NCBI GenBank assembly: GCA_000711775.1
Contig: ARYC01001322.1
Location: 1 to 64,000, forward strand
From: Oxytricha trifallax
Lineage: Eukaryota > Ciliophora > Spirotrichea > Sporadotrichida > Oxytrichidae
DNA: 64,000 nt
Direction: 5' to 3'
Below are positions 34,440-46,503 of the stretch, piece by piece; positions within the stretch are counted from its first letter, which is position 1; each line of letters begins with the position of its first letter. The notes beneath the pieces were generated by a model. The model was not told where the DNA came from and ran no database searches. It saw only the letters and a list, made by a program, of their open reading frames with translations. The translations under genes and the position numbers were made by a program.

Positions 34440-36770
34440 TAATTTAACAAATACTATCAAATTACAATTTACAAATTGCTACCAAAGCATTGGTATTTCC
34501 TTATCTAACTTTATCTAATGAAATTGAATTGGTTCCTAAGAATCTTGCTCTTGAATCTGTAAGTTTTTCAGTAATATAATCTACTAATGTTCTAAGAAGT
34601 ACACCATTTACTAAACCAACATTGAGGAAAAGTTGTTGTTACAATTAAGCTACTTCATCTCTTTGAAATGAAATCAGGGCAACTGTATGTGCTGGCAATA
34701 TAAAAGATCACTCCAAATTGGTTTTTTACTGTTAAAGATGCTTAATATAAGGCTTAAATATCTTCAATTCTATATATATTAAATAATATATTTAGATACA
34801 AATAAATAAATTATATATTTTAATTTTAAGATCTTTATTGAAAAATTGTACTTTTCATCAAGCTTCAACGTTTCTAATGGTTGAAGCTTGACAGTAATTT
34901 TGACATGTTTGAATATGTTTAGTATATAGTCATTAAATCTAAATGGATCTAAAATTAATCTAAAATGATTTAGAGTAATGTTCGATATTTAACTACTTTA
35001 CATCATTAATTTCGATTTTTAGAGATTCAATTTATAGCACCCTAAAATCCAAAATGATTTATAAACAGTTCCTTAAAGAACTAGAAATTTTATAAAAAAT
35101 TATGCTATAATACTTAAAAATTTACTTGATCAGTAATTTTATATCTTAAATTTAAAATAATGAAGTACTAATATAAAGGTTGAAGCTTTAGCATTTGTAT
35201 ACAAAAGGTTTTATTAACCATATCTATAAGTACTTTGAAATATGTAAATAAATAAAGCTATAATAAGTTCATTGTTATGTATACATATAAATGCTTGCAT
35301 TTAGACTCTTTAAAAGCATGACTTTGGGACTAAAGACATAATATTAACAGTTTTATTAGCATATTACCGCCAAAAACTTCACCTTTATCTACCCTCGTGT
35401 ACATCAGCTATATCAATCATTAAATATAATGCTATAAATTATTCTGATTTTAAATTACTTAATTAAATGCAGGTAACTTTCGAATCATAGAATCTGCTTT
35501 CGACTTCGTTAAGACTCCTACTCATTTTATGCAACTCAAAGTTAACAATTTGACCATCCTCAATTGAAACTGCAACCTATCTTTGACTAGAACAAGCCTT
35601 TACAATTTTTCCATAGCCACTATCCCATAAGCTCTTTCTATTTTGCTGATATCCTTTAACATTAATAATACTCTTTGGAGTTACTTAGATATTGGCATTA
35701 TCCTCAAGGATACACATATGTTGGTTGTGCTGATTATCAAAAAATCCTGAATCTTTAACATCGGACACTTTTTCTTATCCAAAAATAATGCTTAATACTA
35801 AAGTTTGTTATTGGAATGAGACGATCATATCTTGCTCAATAATATAGAAATTTTAAGCTTGCATAAAAATAATATTTATCTAGCTAAAATTTGCAAAAGA
35901 GTAATACTTATCAAAGACATCAGTTGTCTTGCCTTGTACAGTTATAACATTTAATTGTTTTTAAGGAAAAGCTGTAACAGCTTTTTCAATAATTGTAAGA
36001 CCATGTCTCAGAACTTTTAAGCATTCTTGTGCTACTCTTCCACTTGCAAGATAAATTTAAGGGTCTCCCTCTCCAGTCAAATCCTCTACTTTCATATCAT
36101 TAATTGAAGATCAATTTGGGAATTCATCTACGGCTTATGGATTCAAAAATTCTCTGGGATTATAAGTTGTTAAGGCGTGTTAGCCATGGGGTTTTCTATC
36201 AGCTGAGGAAGTTATAATAGGATTTTGATTATTCTAACTAATATCCAAGAAAATTTAAAGAGTATGATTTTAAAATTCTGAAGCAGAGAATAACATTTAT
36301 TATGTTCTCCATCATACTCTAATATGACAATCTTGCCAGATTCTGATCCTACTCCTAGAAAATCTTTTTGCATTCCGAGCAGTCTAAATGGAATAATTTT
36401 CCTTATAATTACACAAATTTTTTTACGGTAAGCAACTTGAAGTTTTTGTTTTGCTTAATCTAATCTCACATCGCCATGATTTTATCTTTTAAGACTACGA
36501 TTTCATGCTGTTTAGCGCCTGGAAAAAGTTTCCATATACTGAGTTGTTTATGGCTGTGGCCTAGTTTAAAATCATTGAATATAGGAACATTTATGAATTT
36601 TTTAAGAATTGTACTTTGGTTTTAGGTGAAAAAGCTAAGCTCAAGAGTCTCTTTAAATACTCCCTATTTAATTAATATTATAATTATGTCTATTAATTTA
36701 CCTACCTAAATTTCATTCGATTTAGTATCGTAAATTGTATATATCAAGTTCATAGCCCATAAATATTACT
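34440..36770 (-). pseudogene. SF3B3: Splicing factor 3b subunit 3 (SF3B3) homologue in pieces
   Basis: SF3B3 is the beta-propeller scaffold of the U2 snRNP SF3b complex. Minus-strand matches run in gene order: AKQHEIVVLKDKI and GVGSESGKIVILEY (about 36520-36300, N-terminal propeller), DPQIYLASGRVAQECLKVLR and FGQEKVSDVKDSGFF (about 36080-35740), RQVAVSIEDGQIVNFELHK (about 35540), and NVGLVNGVLLRTLVDY with DSRARFLGTNSISL (about 34640-34500). Relative to the usual roughly 1200 residues, the part between about residues 130 and 420 is absent here, as is everything after about 750. In-frame TGAs occur near 36468 (where human has Arg) and near 36108. AT-rich insertions (about 35290-34745, and a short one near 35450) are probable IESs. 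Confidence 0.8.
34859..34892. repeat. Perfect 12-bp inverted repeat in a probable IES
   Basis: TCAAGCTTCAAC and its complement GTTGAAGCTTGA are separated by 10 bases, within the AT-rich insert of the SF3B3 locus. A partial extra copy, GGTTGAAGCTTTAG, lies near 35179. Confidence 0.7.
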
Positions 36771-37537
36771 GATAAATATTGCATATAAATAATAATTAAT
36801 AAGAAAAATTTTAATTAAGTTCGAATGTTTACTATAAATTAGTAATCCTCTCAACCAATTGACATAAAAGACAAGCCTTATACAAAAAAATTAACTTAAC
36901 AATTTCAACTTTATAAAAGGAGTTGCCCATAGTATTCTTTTAAATTTTAGAGAAACTAGTTTATAACGCAGGTAAAGTTCAGTGAATAGAACTAGAAGCA
37001 ACAGCAGATCTAAGGCTTTAACATCTATGACTTAAAACAATAAAAATGAACATTCCCTTTAAATAGTTAAGAAGTCTAAAACATAATTGAAGGAAGATCA
37101 AAAATAGATTTTAAAAACAATAAATAAGAGTTTCTGTTTTTATACGATACGATGGTTCTATAAATACATAGATATCAAAATAAGTATTTTAAGAATCGAG
37201 ATGAAAACAAGAATAAAAAATTCTTAGAATTCAATAGCATAAGTATATAGAATTCTATAAAATTTAACAAAGGAATAAATTAAAATTTCTAAATTCTGAT
37301 ATCACCTTTTCTAAAAATAACTATCTAAGTACAGAACTAATAGATTATGGCTCATTAATTTAATAATTTTAAGCTTTGACGATTGAATTACCTAATTTAC
37401 TTGAAACTTGTAAACAAGCTGTAAGTTAGAGAATATTTGATTAAATGACAAAATAAAAGATTTTTGAATTTAATGAAAGTGATGAAGAAATGCATGAAAT
37501 AATAAAATATTAAGTTTTACTATACTATACGTCTTAG
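36771..37537. other. AT-rich spacer, nothing certain
   Basis: Slightly GC-richer near 36950-37030, but no sustained frame was recognised. Confidence 0.4.
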
Positions 37538-38088
37538 TTTTAATTATGCTTCATGCGTATGTATTCTTTGAAGCACATCTGACCCTCTAAATTAGCATCG
37601 ACTTGCTTAATAATGTCATTGACAGCTGCCTTTGAGATAGTCTTTTCAAAGCCTATAATTACTTTGATTTCCTCAGTTGGGATGAACCCACTGCCATCCT
37701 TGTCGAGCATTCTGAAGGCCTTTTGTAATATCTCGTTTATGCGGAGATTCCTCTCATTCATAGTGGCAACGACGAGCCAGAGTAGTCAATGAATCCACTG
37801 CCTTCAATATCCACAGACTTAAACATCTTTTCGATATCAGTCTTATCCATGTTCTTTCCGAACCCTATATCTTGAACGTCCGTGATTGCATGAAGTGAAA
37901 GCATACTGACTGCATTCTCTACCTGGTTGAGGAGCATGGGTTCGTATACTTCATTTGCCATAAAGTAGATACTTGATTCTGAATTTCTGGCGTCTTGTGT
38001 TGGTCATTCTTGGCAACCTGTCTAGGCATTAGCCTTTCGGCATTCTAGACTTCCAGTATTGCAGTCAAAGTAAGGGGTGAATCTTTGA
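37538..38088 (-). pseudogene. EF-hand region of a calcium-dependent protein kinase, one frameshift
   Basis: The minus strand reads FGKNMDKTDIEKMFKSVD, EGSGFIDYS, then after a one-base frameshift near 37785 VVATMNERNLRINEILQKAF, MLDKDGSGFIPTEEIKVI and DANLEGQMCFKEYIRM. These are the linker helix and three EF-hands characteristic of CDPK C-terminal regulatory domains; DKDGSGFIPTEE is a canonical Ca2+ loop. The first part (near 38085-37980) reads as a link toward a kinase domain that is absent. The fragment stops exactly at the AAT target site of the 10.6-kb transposon, so the transposon may have separated it from its kinase part. The 3' end lacks a nearby TGA. Confidence 0.75.
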
Positions 38089-38090
38089 AT

Positions 38091-38285
38091 GAGTAAAATT
38101 TGTTTTAAAATTCAAAATATAAACAATAATACTTAAGTTTTACACGCTATTTTAATTTTAATTTATATAAATAAACCCCAATACATATATGCGTGATGAA
38201 TCTATAAGTTGGTATAGTGATGATTTAATATCGATAAATAGCGAAATTCCAAACTTCACAATTTAACTTATTATGAGAGGGCCAA
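38091..38285 (+). repeat. Left terminal inverted repeat of the 10.6-kb element
   Basis: About 195 bp; matches the complement of the right repeat except for a stretch of about 80 bp present only on the right. Contains a short C4-bearing motif (TAAACCCCAATACATATATG). Confidence 0.88.
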
Positions 38286-38947
38286 TTCAAGAGTCTTAGA
38301 AAGAGAGTCTTTAAGAATGCTGCTAATTGCAGTTTGAGTGTTCTAGTGATCATATATTGTTGAAAGTGTTCCTTATACTATACTAAGTCCATATGTCCAT
38401 AAAATCCAGTAGCTTTCCCAACTACTTTTTCCAAAAATTCAACTTTAGTATAAACCCCCCCTCTTATAGGGTCTAAAATCCAGTCTGAAGTCTAGAATCC
38501 AAAGCCAGTCTGGACCCCCTTCAACCATGACCTCGATTTTCGAAAACGAGTGCCTTTGCTTTCCATTCTACTTTCACTGCACATTTCTACTGGTTATATG
38601 TACGTTATGAACAGTATAGGGTTGAATTCGCCATTAGGCCCTCGGATTTTTCGATTTTTCCAAAAAGCCAATTTTCAATGAGGCCAGACTCGAAAAGCAC
38701 TCAAAAGACCCATGGCGGGTCAGCCATTTCTTGCAAGCCTACTTTTTTCACCTTTATATGTTGGTATTAACATAAGCAATGCATTTGAACTGGTTTGCGG
38801 GCTGTAGCTCTTTAAATCCACTGGATAAGTGAAGGAGAGAGGTTTTTCTTATAGTAAATTTGAAGAATCCAGTGGTATTTTTTAATAATCCACCTATTAA
38901 ATTTAAAAATCCAGTATATAATACTATAATCAAAACTTAAAAATACC

Positions 38948-41900
38948 ATGAATCCAGCCCAAGAGCGGGATCAGCTTGCTGAGTCTTTTCCCCTATAGAT
39001 TGAAGAACGAAGCCCTGGTAAGCTTTTTTCCTTTACTAAGCACCTATATTAGAGTTAAGGAATGATAATTCAAATGAATAGTTAGCTCAACTTCTTGAGC
39101 AGGGTGATCGGATTTTTGAAAATCTTGAAGCCAAGGCTAATATTGATGAGGGCGGCAAAGTGAAGGGCATTAAAGCTGAGTACAAGGGAGCCCAAGATAG
39201 CGTCAAAATCAATAGAGCAAAGGAATTCCTACATTTAAACAACTATGATTTGAGTCTCCTGTTGTAGCAGGAGGATTTCAAAGGCTATTAAAAGACATGG
39301 GATTTTAAGAACGTTGTGAGAAAGTTTATAAACAATAACAAAAGCAAGAAAGCCAAGAACAGCAGTGATACCAAGTCACTGGTCTCTGAAAATCTTAACC
39401 ACTCCCTCTCAAACGAGGAAATGAAGGTGAGTGAGTTCCAGACTACTGTGAGCTTAGCAAGTGAATCAATGCAAGCTCCAAGACCCTTACCTTAGCTGGT
39501 TATTAACTATGGCTCAATCATTGGCCATGAGATGTTGGTCAAACACTTTGAAAGTTTCAAATAATCAAATTATTAATAAAAGGAACAGATCCTTCAAGAT
39601 ATAATGGCCCGCAACACCCAATCACTCTTTTCGTTCCTTTAGCACTTTGAGATGGCAAATGAACCCTAAGTGAACCAAGGGCTCTTCTATTTAATTACAG
39701 AGTTGATCTCAAGTAACTAAAAGCTAGACTAAGACTCCAAGGCTCGTATCTTCTTGGCTGCCCTCAGTTACTATACAGGGGGAAAAATATCAGCCAGAAG
39801 AGAACTTAATATAAGAAGCAATTCTCTTACTTATAAGGTCACCCAATGCTAGACAAGCTATAGGCTTAGCCAACTTGGTCTTTATTACTGAGGCAACATG
39901 TCTAAGTAAGCAGCTTGCTATAGTCTAGAAGCTAAACGACTCTAATCCAGGCATCATTCAGCTTTTGGCTTAAACATGGCACTACTTTTCAATTGACCCT
40001 TAGGTCATCAAACTAATACCAAATTCCTTCTTTATAATGAACGTGCCTTTTATTATCTTGCTTAAGCAAGACTGTGGATTGAACCTTATAAGAGACATTC
40101 CTGTAGAGTATACAGAGTACTTTGTAAGAATATGTGCCTTATGCTCTGCCCCTAACTTAGAGTCTTTAAAAGACTACATATCTTCAACAAGGGCAACCTT
40201 CTTATAAAAGCAAGAAGTCATCGACAAAGTCTCAATGGTGCATTTTATGAAAGGCCTTGCTTTAAGACTGCAAAGCAGAGATCAATAATGGGTAGGGAAG
40301 ATTGAACAAATCAGGAAAGTATAGTAGTTGATTGTGAATGCGCAAGTCGAGAAAAATGTATAGTTAAGCATTCACACTATTGACAACTGTCTAAACTGTG
40401 ACTTCTCTGACCTTGATAGAATAATGCAATTGCCAAGGACTATGGAAGCCTTCTCTGAAAAGGCTGTTAATGACCTTCTTTAGCTATTCAAGAATGAGAA
40501 CTTATAAAACCAAGTAGCATCCAGATTCAATAGCAGGTCTCCAAAGGAACTCTTAAGAGTAAGTGCCGAATTAGAAACTTTGGAGTAAAATTTAGGCTTC
40601 AAATTCTACTGCTCTCAGGTCTTATGTTTAAACTATATCTGTGACAACCTTAACAGCAATCACTTCATTCATTTTGGTATTGGCAATGGGAAGACCCTAA
40701 TATGCATTGCTTTAGCAATCCTTATTGCTCTTAAAACTTAAAGATCAGTCTTTATACTCAGCAAGAATGAGCACTTAGTGCAAAGAGACTTCAAACGATA
40801 CTAGAGAGTCATTAAAGCAATGTAGCTTAATTGCAATCTAAACTTCTTTGCCAAAGATACTGGCATCTATTTCTACACTTAGCCCTAATTAAAGAAGATG
40901 CAAAAGAACAGCAAGGCTGTGAGTGTATGGTAGCAAAGCTACGTATTAGTGGACGAGTACGACTGGATTATGTTTGATGGCTCTGTTGATACTATAATCA
41001 ACTCTCTTGAGTACTTTCAGCAAGCTCATAAAGTGATAGGATTTTCTGGAAGCAATCTCTCTTTTACTGAAGAGAACTGTTTAAAGCTAGCTTTTCAAGC
41101 TACACCTGTAGTATTTCCCACTCTTGATAAACTCTAGGGAAATAAAAAGACTCAATACCCGGATGTGTTTGTGAGCACTAATTAGAGTGATTACTTGGCT
41201 AAGATCAAAGAAATTATAATAGAGCAGCTAAGCCACTCCCCAGTTCTAATAGTGGCTTCAACTAACTATAATGCAATAGAGATAGGCCTTTTGAGATCGG
41301 GCTACGACTTCACAAGTTTAAGCAGAGGGCAAGCCGCCAATATCGAATCCATGATTGAAGGCAGATACTTAATGAAGAATGCGAAAAAGGAATATGGAAT
41401 ATACTTGCTGAATGAAGCTCATGGAAGAGGGACTGACATTCAGACGAATGATGAAATCAACTAGAACGGAGGTTCTTACCTCATCATCGCAGATGTCTTC
41501 TCTAAAAGGTCTGAAGAGCAGATTATAGGAAGAATTGGAAGACTTAATACTAAGGGCAGATGGCAAAGAGTTTTGTATAGACTCAACTCCAAAGATAGTG
41601 CTGAGTAGCTTCTTTACGTAGAGTAGAATGAGATCGACCTTATATTAGACAAAAAGTTCAATGAAGTATAATTTAATTTGTAAGACAAATAAGAAGCTAT
41701 TGATATGGATATTATTGATCAAGCAAAGGAGCCCGAAGTTCCTTCTGAATAGATTATAGCCATCGATCATTAAGTTGCAGTTGTAAAGGCTATAGTGGAG
41801 AAGATAGTCGAAAAAGTAGAAAGTTCTTTCATAGGAGCCAAAAAGGATATCGAGGAAGCAAGGAAGGCCTCTGAAGAGGAAATGAAAACTGAAGCTGTGG

Positions 41901-42355
41901 CTGAAGAGCCAGACACTCAAAGTAAATTAGGGTTCTATTAACCTTCTATCATAGAATTCATTGTAGAGAAGATGAGCCAGAACCCTGTGTTCTAAGACAA
42001 GCCTATTAGTGAAGTTGAGAAGATCTTCAAAAACGGCGTGAGGCGCCAATATGAGGAGATCACTTAAGAGCCAGGCAGAGAAAGATCGAAGAGCAAGGAA
42101 GGAAAGAAATAGACTAATAAGAGAAGTAGGAAGGCTTATGAGAAGGCAGAGCAGATTAAGGACTTAGTTGAAAAGTGAGTTATACTTGTAAGGAGGAGTT
42201 GCAGAGACAAGTCTTTTAGTGAAACTTACAAGGAGCATGAAGAGGTCGAAGAAAGTATGGAAGCCTGGTTGAAGAAGGCTTCAAATTAAAAGAGAAACTT
42301 GAAAAGTGATATAGATCATAGGAACCCCTAAAGAGAGGGGTTAAAAAGAAGATGA
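38948..42355 (+). CDS. SecA-like DEAD/helicase-type ATPase of the transposon
   Basis: About 1110 residues from ATG 38948 to TGA 42353, with a 35-bp intron (39018-39052) and a probable 30-bp intron (42175-42204) that removes an in-frame TGA. The N-terminal 550 residues are helical with no named domain. The motor follows: Walker A FGIGNGKTLICIALAI (about residue 565), motif II VLVDEYDWIMFDG (about 655), motif V NEAHGRGTDIQ and motif VI EEQIIGRIGRLNTKGR (about 845). NEAHGRGTDI and VDEYD match SecA (NMAGRGTDI, VDEVD) rather than ordinary DEAD-box helicases. A Glu/Lys-rich coiled tail ends the protein. One frameshift near 39830 needs a one-base correction. In bacteria SecA drives protein export; here a nucleic-acid or unknown role is more likely. 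Confidence 0.8.
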
Positions 42356-42448
42356 TTTTAAAGCTTAATTTCTAAAAGAATTCACCATATTCTAACTCTT
42401 TCTATTAGTAGTGTTCAGAGAATAGATGAGAATAGAGACCAGCAGAAG

Positions 42449-43278
42449 TCAAAGGCTGAAGTTCTGCACCTGCCCTTCCAGATTCTGAGAGCCGAAGTCT
42501 TGCATAACTTGCTCCTTCATTTTGCGTAAGTCAAGTACTTCACTTTCCAAGTTATCATGCTCTTGCTTCAGCCTCTTAGTTTCTTATAGAAAGAGCTGCC
42601 TGTCTGACTTCAAGGCTGTCTCATAATCTTTCACCTCTTCAATTTCATCTCTTGTTCTCTTTCTTTTCGATGAGTCCTTCATGAGATTCACAGCTTTGCC
42701 TCTCTCGACTACAAAGGAAATGTAAAGAGAGTAAACTTACTGCTGAAGCTGAGGCATCTAGAGAGTGCGTCAACAAATTCAGGTCTCTTTTCAATGACTA
42801 GGTCTCTGCTTTGCTCAAGCCTCTCTTTCCGTTAAAGCATTGCATCGTGAATCATGTTGGTGACACCGTCGGTGTCTAAGGTATAGAGCAAATCACAGAT
42901 CCATTGCCTGTCTAAGTGGACCCAGTCTCGCTCATCAGGGAGAAAGTTGAGTAGTCTGGGGATGTCTCTCGCATAATCGAGGAAGTCCTGGACTGTAAGT
43001 CCCTCTATGTGAGGCACTGCGGACACTTTGACGTCTTCTCTTCTGATGTACTATGAAGACGGTTACAATTAAGGAGAGATGCTTACCTCCTTCTTTGCTC
43101 TTATGATGGACTTGAAGAAGTAAATGTTGGTTGAATCAGGCTTGGGTAAGAAGGCCCGACAATCCTGGGTGAGAAAGTTGTAGAGCTCTTTCTTGCTTTT
43201 GCACTTCTAAGCTAGTTCTTAAACATTGATGCCAGTAAGTTACGCTTGGTTCATTAAATTCTAATAGGAGGGTGCCAT
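42449..43278 (-). CDS. Homologue of the TBE 22-kDa protein, intact, two introns
   Basis: ATG at 43278, TGA at 42449, 253 residues after removal of two short introns (43051-43086, 36 bp; 42709-42740, 32 bp), both GTAAG...TAG. NFLTQDCRAFLPKPDSTNIY followed by FFKSIIRAKKE corresponds to LFLPTQEGTKISFLKALLNEEKK of the TBE 22-kDa protein, and VSAVPHIEGLTVQDFLDYAR to IEIPNYPEIAVTNLYDDAM. The last 85 residues form a Lys/Glu-rich coiled coil. There are no frameshifts or internal TGA, unlike the two neighbouring genes. Its persistence in two transposon families beside a DDE transposase suggests a role in transposition or excision; the biochemical function is unknown. Confidence 0.78.
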
Positions 43279-43445
43279 CAGCCGTTTTAAATAGCCAAAT
43301 ATTGGCTCATGAAGACAGCACTGTTACTATAATGAGATAGTCATTTTCACTATTATGAAATGCCTTCAGCATGATCCGATTTCCGCATGCGGATTTCCTA
43401 CCAGCACCAAAGTAATTCATTATTAGGAAATTAAGCACTGAACTT

Positions 43446-45074
43446 ATGGAATCAAGTTCTAAAAAGAGATAGTCTAAGCTGGTTGAATTTTTCCAATAAG
43501 AGGAAGAAGATAAAAGCTCTAGTAGTTCAGATAGTGAGCGAAGCTCAAGTAGTGAAGCAGATGATGAAAGCAATACTGCAGATTACATAACAACCAATAT
43601 GTTATACTAAAGGAACATTACAGTTGCTGATGTTGAGATAGAGACTGTAAGTAAAAGAGAGATGCTTAACTACTACTATGATCTGGAAGATTCATTAGAA
43701 TCTTTGAATTTCAAAGGCTTTATTATTGATCCTAAGGAAACCTATAGAGTAAGTAAACTAGGAGGATTTAAGGAATCGTTACTAGATGGCCACTAAATAT
43801 AGACTCTTGGCCAGATCACACTTGAGATCTACACTGACTATACCTAATCAGAATTAGAACCTTAAGGTATGCTCGAAAGAGCCCCTTTAATAGATATGAA
43901 GTAATTAGAATAGAAAGTATTAGAGAACCATAAAATGAAAGACTCACTTCCAGTCTTTGGATAGCATACTTAGCTTTAAGCTATAGTGCCTCGATGATAA
44001 CTCAAGATCATGAAAGAAAAGGAGCAGCAGCAAAAAGAGCTAAAGCTGGCTCAGGAATCTCAAAGACTAAGGATGTCTGAAAAGCTAAACTGCTAGCAGA
44101 TTATGAAGAGGCTTGGAATTTCATACTATAAGTTGAGAAGGTACCTTAACAATCCCTTGAAAAAAGCAAACTTTTGAAATCTTAAGTAAGTTGATAGAGG
44201 CAAGTATAAGAAGCTGCACAGCAGGGCTCGCACTCATATAGTGAATATGCTTACTTATGACTAAGTGCCTATCTAAATATCAGATATACAGAAAAGCTTA
44301 GTGTCAAAGATCCAGCTTCACTGTTCAAAGTAGATGATTCGAAGGTTCCTTAAGAATGAACTAATGATGACATACAAGTAAGTTAAGTAGATAACGAACC
44401 TTCATAACAACAACAGTAGTAAGCTTCAACGCTAGTATGCAGCCTAACAATTCATACTCTTTCTAAGTGAAGGCAAGAGAATTATTAATATTGATGAATC
44501 AGTACTGCACTAGACTGATGAGAGAAGAAGAGGCTGGACAGCTCCTTATGTTAAGAACAGAGTTACAAAATCTTAGAGACTTAGTCAAATGAACTTGATT
44601 ATTGGAGTGTCAAGCACTGGAGAGTTGTTCTATACTGTGAACAGGGGAAGAACTAATCAACACTCATTTATGTACTTCTTGTGCAAGCTTGCACTTACAT
44701 TAGATGATATAGATTTGGAGTGGAGAAAGAATACTGTTATCATGATTGATAACGCTCCCTATCACAGATCTTAAGAAGTAATGGCAAAGTATGACAATCT
44801 CAAATTACCGCTCATGTTTCTTGGGCCTTATCATCACAGGCTAGCTCCAGCAGAGCTTATGTACTCTTGGATTAAAAACAGAGACCTGAATCCCTTGAAT
44901 AAAGAGCTTAATCAAAGTAAGTTATGATAAGTTAACACTTATAGAGGGTATTGGGCCGCCTTTATGAAAGAGCTTGGCATGAATATAAGTAGAATAAATC
45001 AGAATCTTGTGAGAAGATGCTACTATCATGTCTTAACTGCTGCTTTAGAATCTATCTCACTAAAAGACCTTTGA
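43446..45074 (+). pseudogene. DD34E (IS630/Tc1-type) transposase of the 10.6-kb element
   Basis: From ATG 43446 the frame stays open to TGA 45072 except for TGAs at 43995 and 44175; a third in-frame TGA falls in a probable 30-bp intron (44917-44946). The N-terminus is Ser/Glu-rich (SSSSSDSERSSSSEADDES). The catalytic domain shows IINIDESVLHQTD (first Asp), NTVIMIDNAPYH (second Asp) and HRLAPAELMYSWIK (Glu), with exactly 34 residues between second Asp and Glu, the same spacing as the TBE transposase. The retained DDE triad and long open stretches suggest recent activity; the two unexplained TGAs could be mutated Arg/Trp codons or very short introns. Confidence 0.82.
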
Positions 45075-46169
45075 TAAGTTCAAAAGACTTTAAATAATCA
45101 AAACTATTACCATATAAAAAGTAGTAGGTCAAAGTATTATGTATAAATGACAAAATCAATCTAAATTTTGTCAATTTTTATGTATGATTTTGATTAAAAT
45201 TTTCATTCAATATTTATTGAATATTAAAACATTTTAAATAAAAAATATTCAAATTTTAGCTTGATTTTAAAAACTAATTTAATTTATTTTAAAATTAAAA
45301 GCTGAAGTTAAATTTAAATAGAATTAAATTATAAATGTATTAAATTAAATTAGAAATTTATTTTTAAATGAATTACTGAAATCTTTAATATAAACTTTTT
45401 TTTATATACTATTTAAAGACTTTGAATTTAATTTAAAGTAATAGCAATAACAGCAATAGCAATAATAAATAAATTTTATGCAAATTAATTTTAAATAAAC
45501 TTATTTGAATATACTTAATGTTTATTATAAGTTCAATTTTATTAATTTTATTGATTACACTATATTTTATGTTTTAAAATGGAAAAAGCTTTCAAATTAT
45601 TTTAGAATAAAACTGTATCCTTAACTTAAAAATAAATATTTTTATTTGATTGAATTCAATGAAAAAAAGATAAAAATAAGATTAACTTATTAAAATGAAT
45701 ATAATTCTCATAAATTTGTTAATAAATTGGGACCTAATGAATTATAGATTAAAATAATAAATTATTTAATATATTCTTAGTATAAATTTATAATTCTAAA
45801 TAATTTTAAAACAAATAGAAAATCAAGATAATTTTAAATTACTCAAATCATATTTATAATTTATTTTAATTGGAATTCAAATATATAGAGAATTTATTCA
45901 AGATTTTAATTTTTATATCAACTTATAAAATTGTTTTACAAAAAATGTTGAGCTTTATCTGCCAGCTTCAACAACATTAATAAATAAGAATTTTAATTTA
46001 TATAAAAGACTAAATTATCAAAACTTGTAAATTTGTATGTGTTTTTAAATTTGGATCGAATGCATATAAGATTGATTATTATAATTAATTTTAATGTACA
46101 AATTAAAAAACTTAAAATTTTAGATTTTAACCATTGAGAGAATGGTTAATTTAAGAAATGGAAGATTGA
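45075..46169. other. AT-rich non-coding interior of the 10.6-kb element
   Basis: Very AT-rich. Contains a trinucleotide-type tract (AATAGCAATAACAGCAATAG) near 45440, related to tracts near 47130 and 54545. No gene recognised. Confidence 0.5.
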
Positions 46170-46503
46170 AATCCATTTAAAATTTGCGTCGTTGCCTCTG
46201 GCACTTGTCCGCCTAATCGATCTTGGTAATGCCGACACCGAGGGTAGTGTACCTTTGATGATTCAGAGTTTGGTATCGCCGCCAATGTAGACTTGTGTTA
46301 AAAACCAAGTTCTACGCGATATATGTAACGAGAAATCCAAAGAATACCTCCCTTGAGATGAACACGTTAGCAATGTGCGCCCACCTGGCCAGTGGGTAGT
46401 GTTCTACTAGGTACCTCGTATTGTTCGGGCATTTCTCTATCTTTAAGTCTCTAGGATCAGGTGGAAGCAGAGTGGGAATGAGGAATTTAAAAAGAATTAA
46501 CAA
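46170..46503 (-). CDS. GC-rich MDS-like island inside the transposon, unknown protein
   Basis: An island close to 50 percent G+C in surroundings near 20 percent. With TAG/TAA as Gln the minus strand is open for about 110 codons: PPDPRDLKIEKCPNNTRYLV, HYPLARWAHIANVFISREVF, then LHWRRYQTLNHQRYTTLGVG. Composition and sharp GC borders are those of a macronuclear-destined segment, and the sequence (aromatic, Arg-rich, one hydrophobic patch FFGFLVTYIA) suggests a conserved membrane-associated or mitochondrial protein, though I do not recognise it. Its place between the transposase and the right terminal repeat is unexpected. Confidence 0.6.

Noticed and set aside
41645..41920. 91-codon minus-strand ORF opposite the SecA-like gene
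   Set aside because: Phe/Leu/Ser-rich shadow of the Glu/Lys-rich coding strand; the plus frame is continuous with the ATPase.
43307..43573. 88-codon minus-strand ORF rich in Ser/Leu
   Set aside because: Shadow of the Ser/Glu-rich N-terminus of the transposase on the plus strand.
43995..43997. First in-frame TGA of the 10.6-kb transposase explained as lying in an intron
   Set aside because: The only nearby GT...AG options are about 21 bp or lack a usual GTAAG/GTGAG start, so an intron is not supported.
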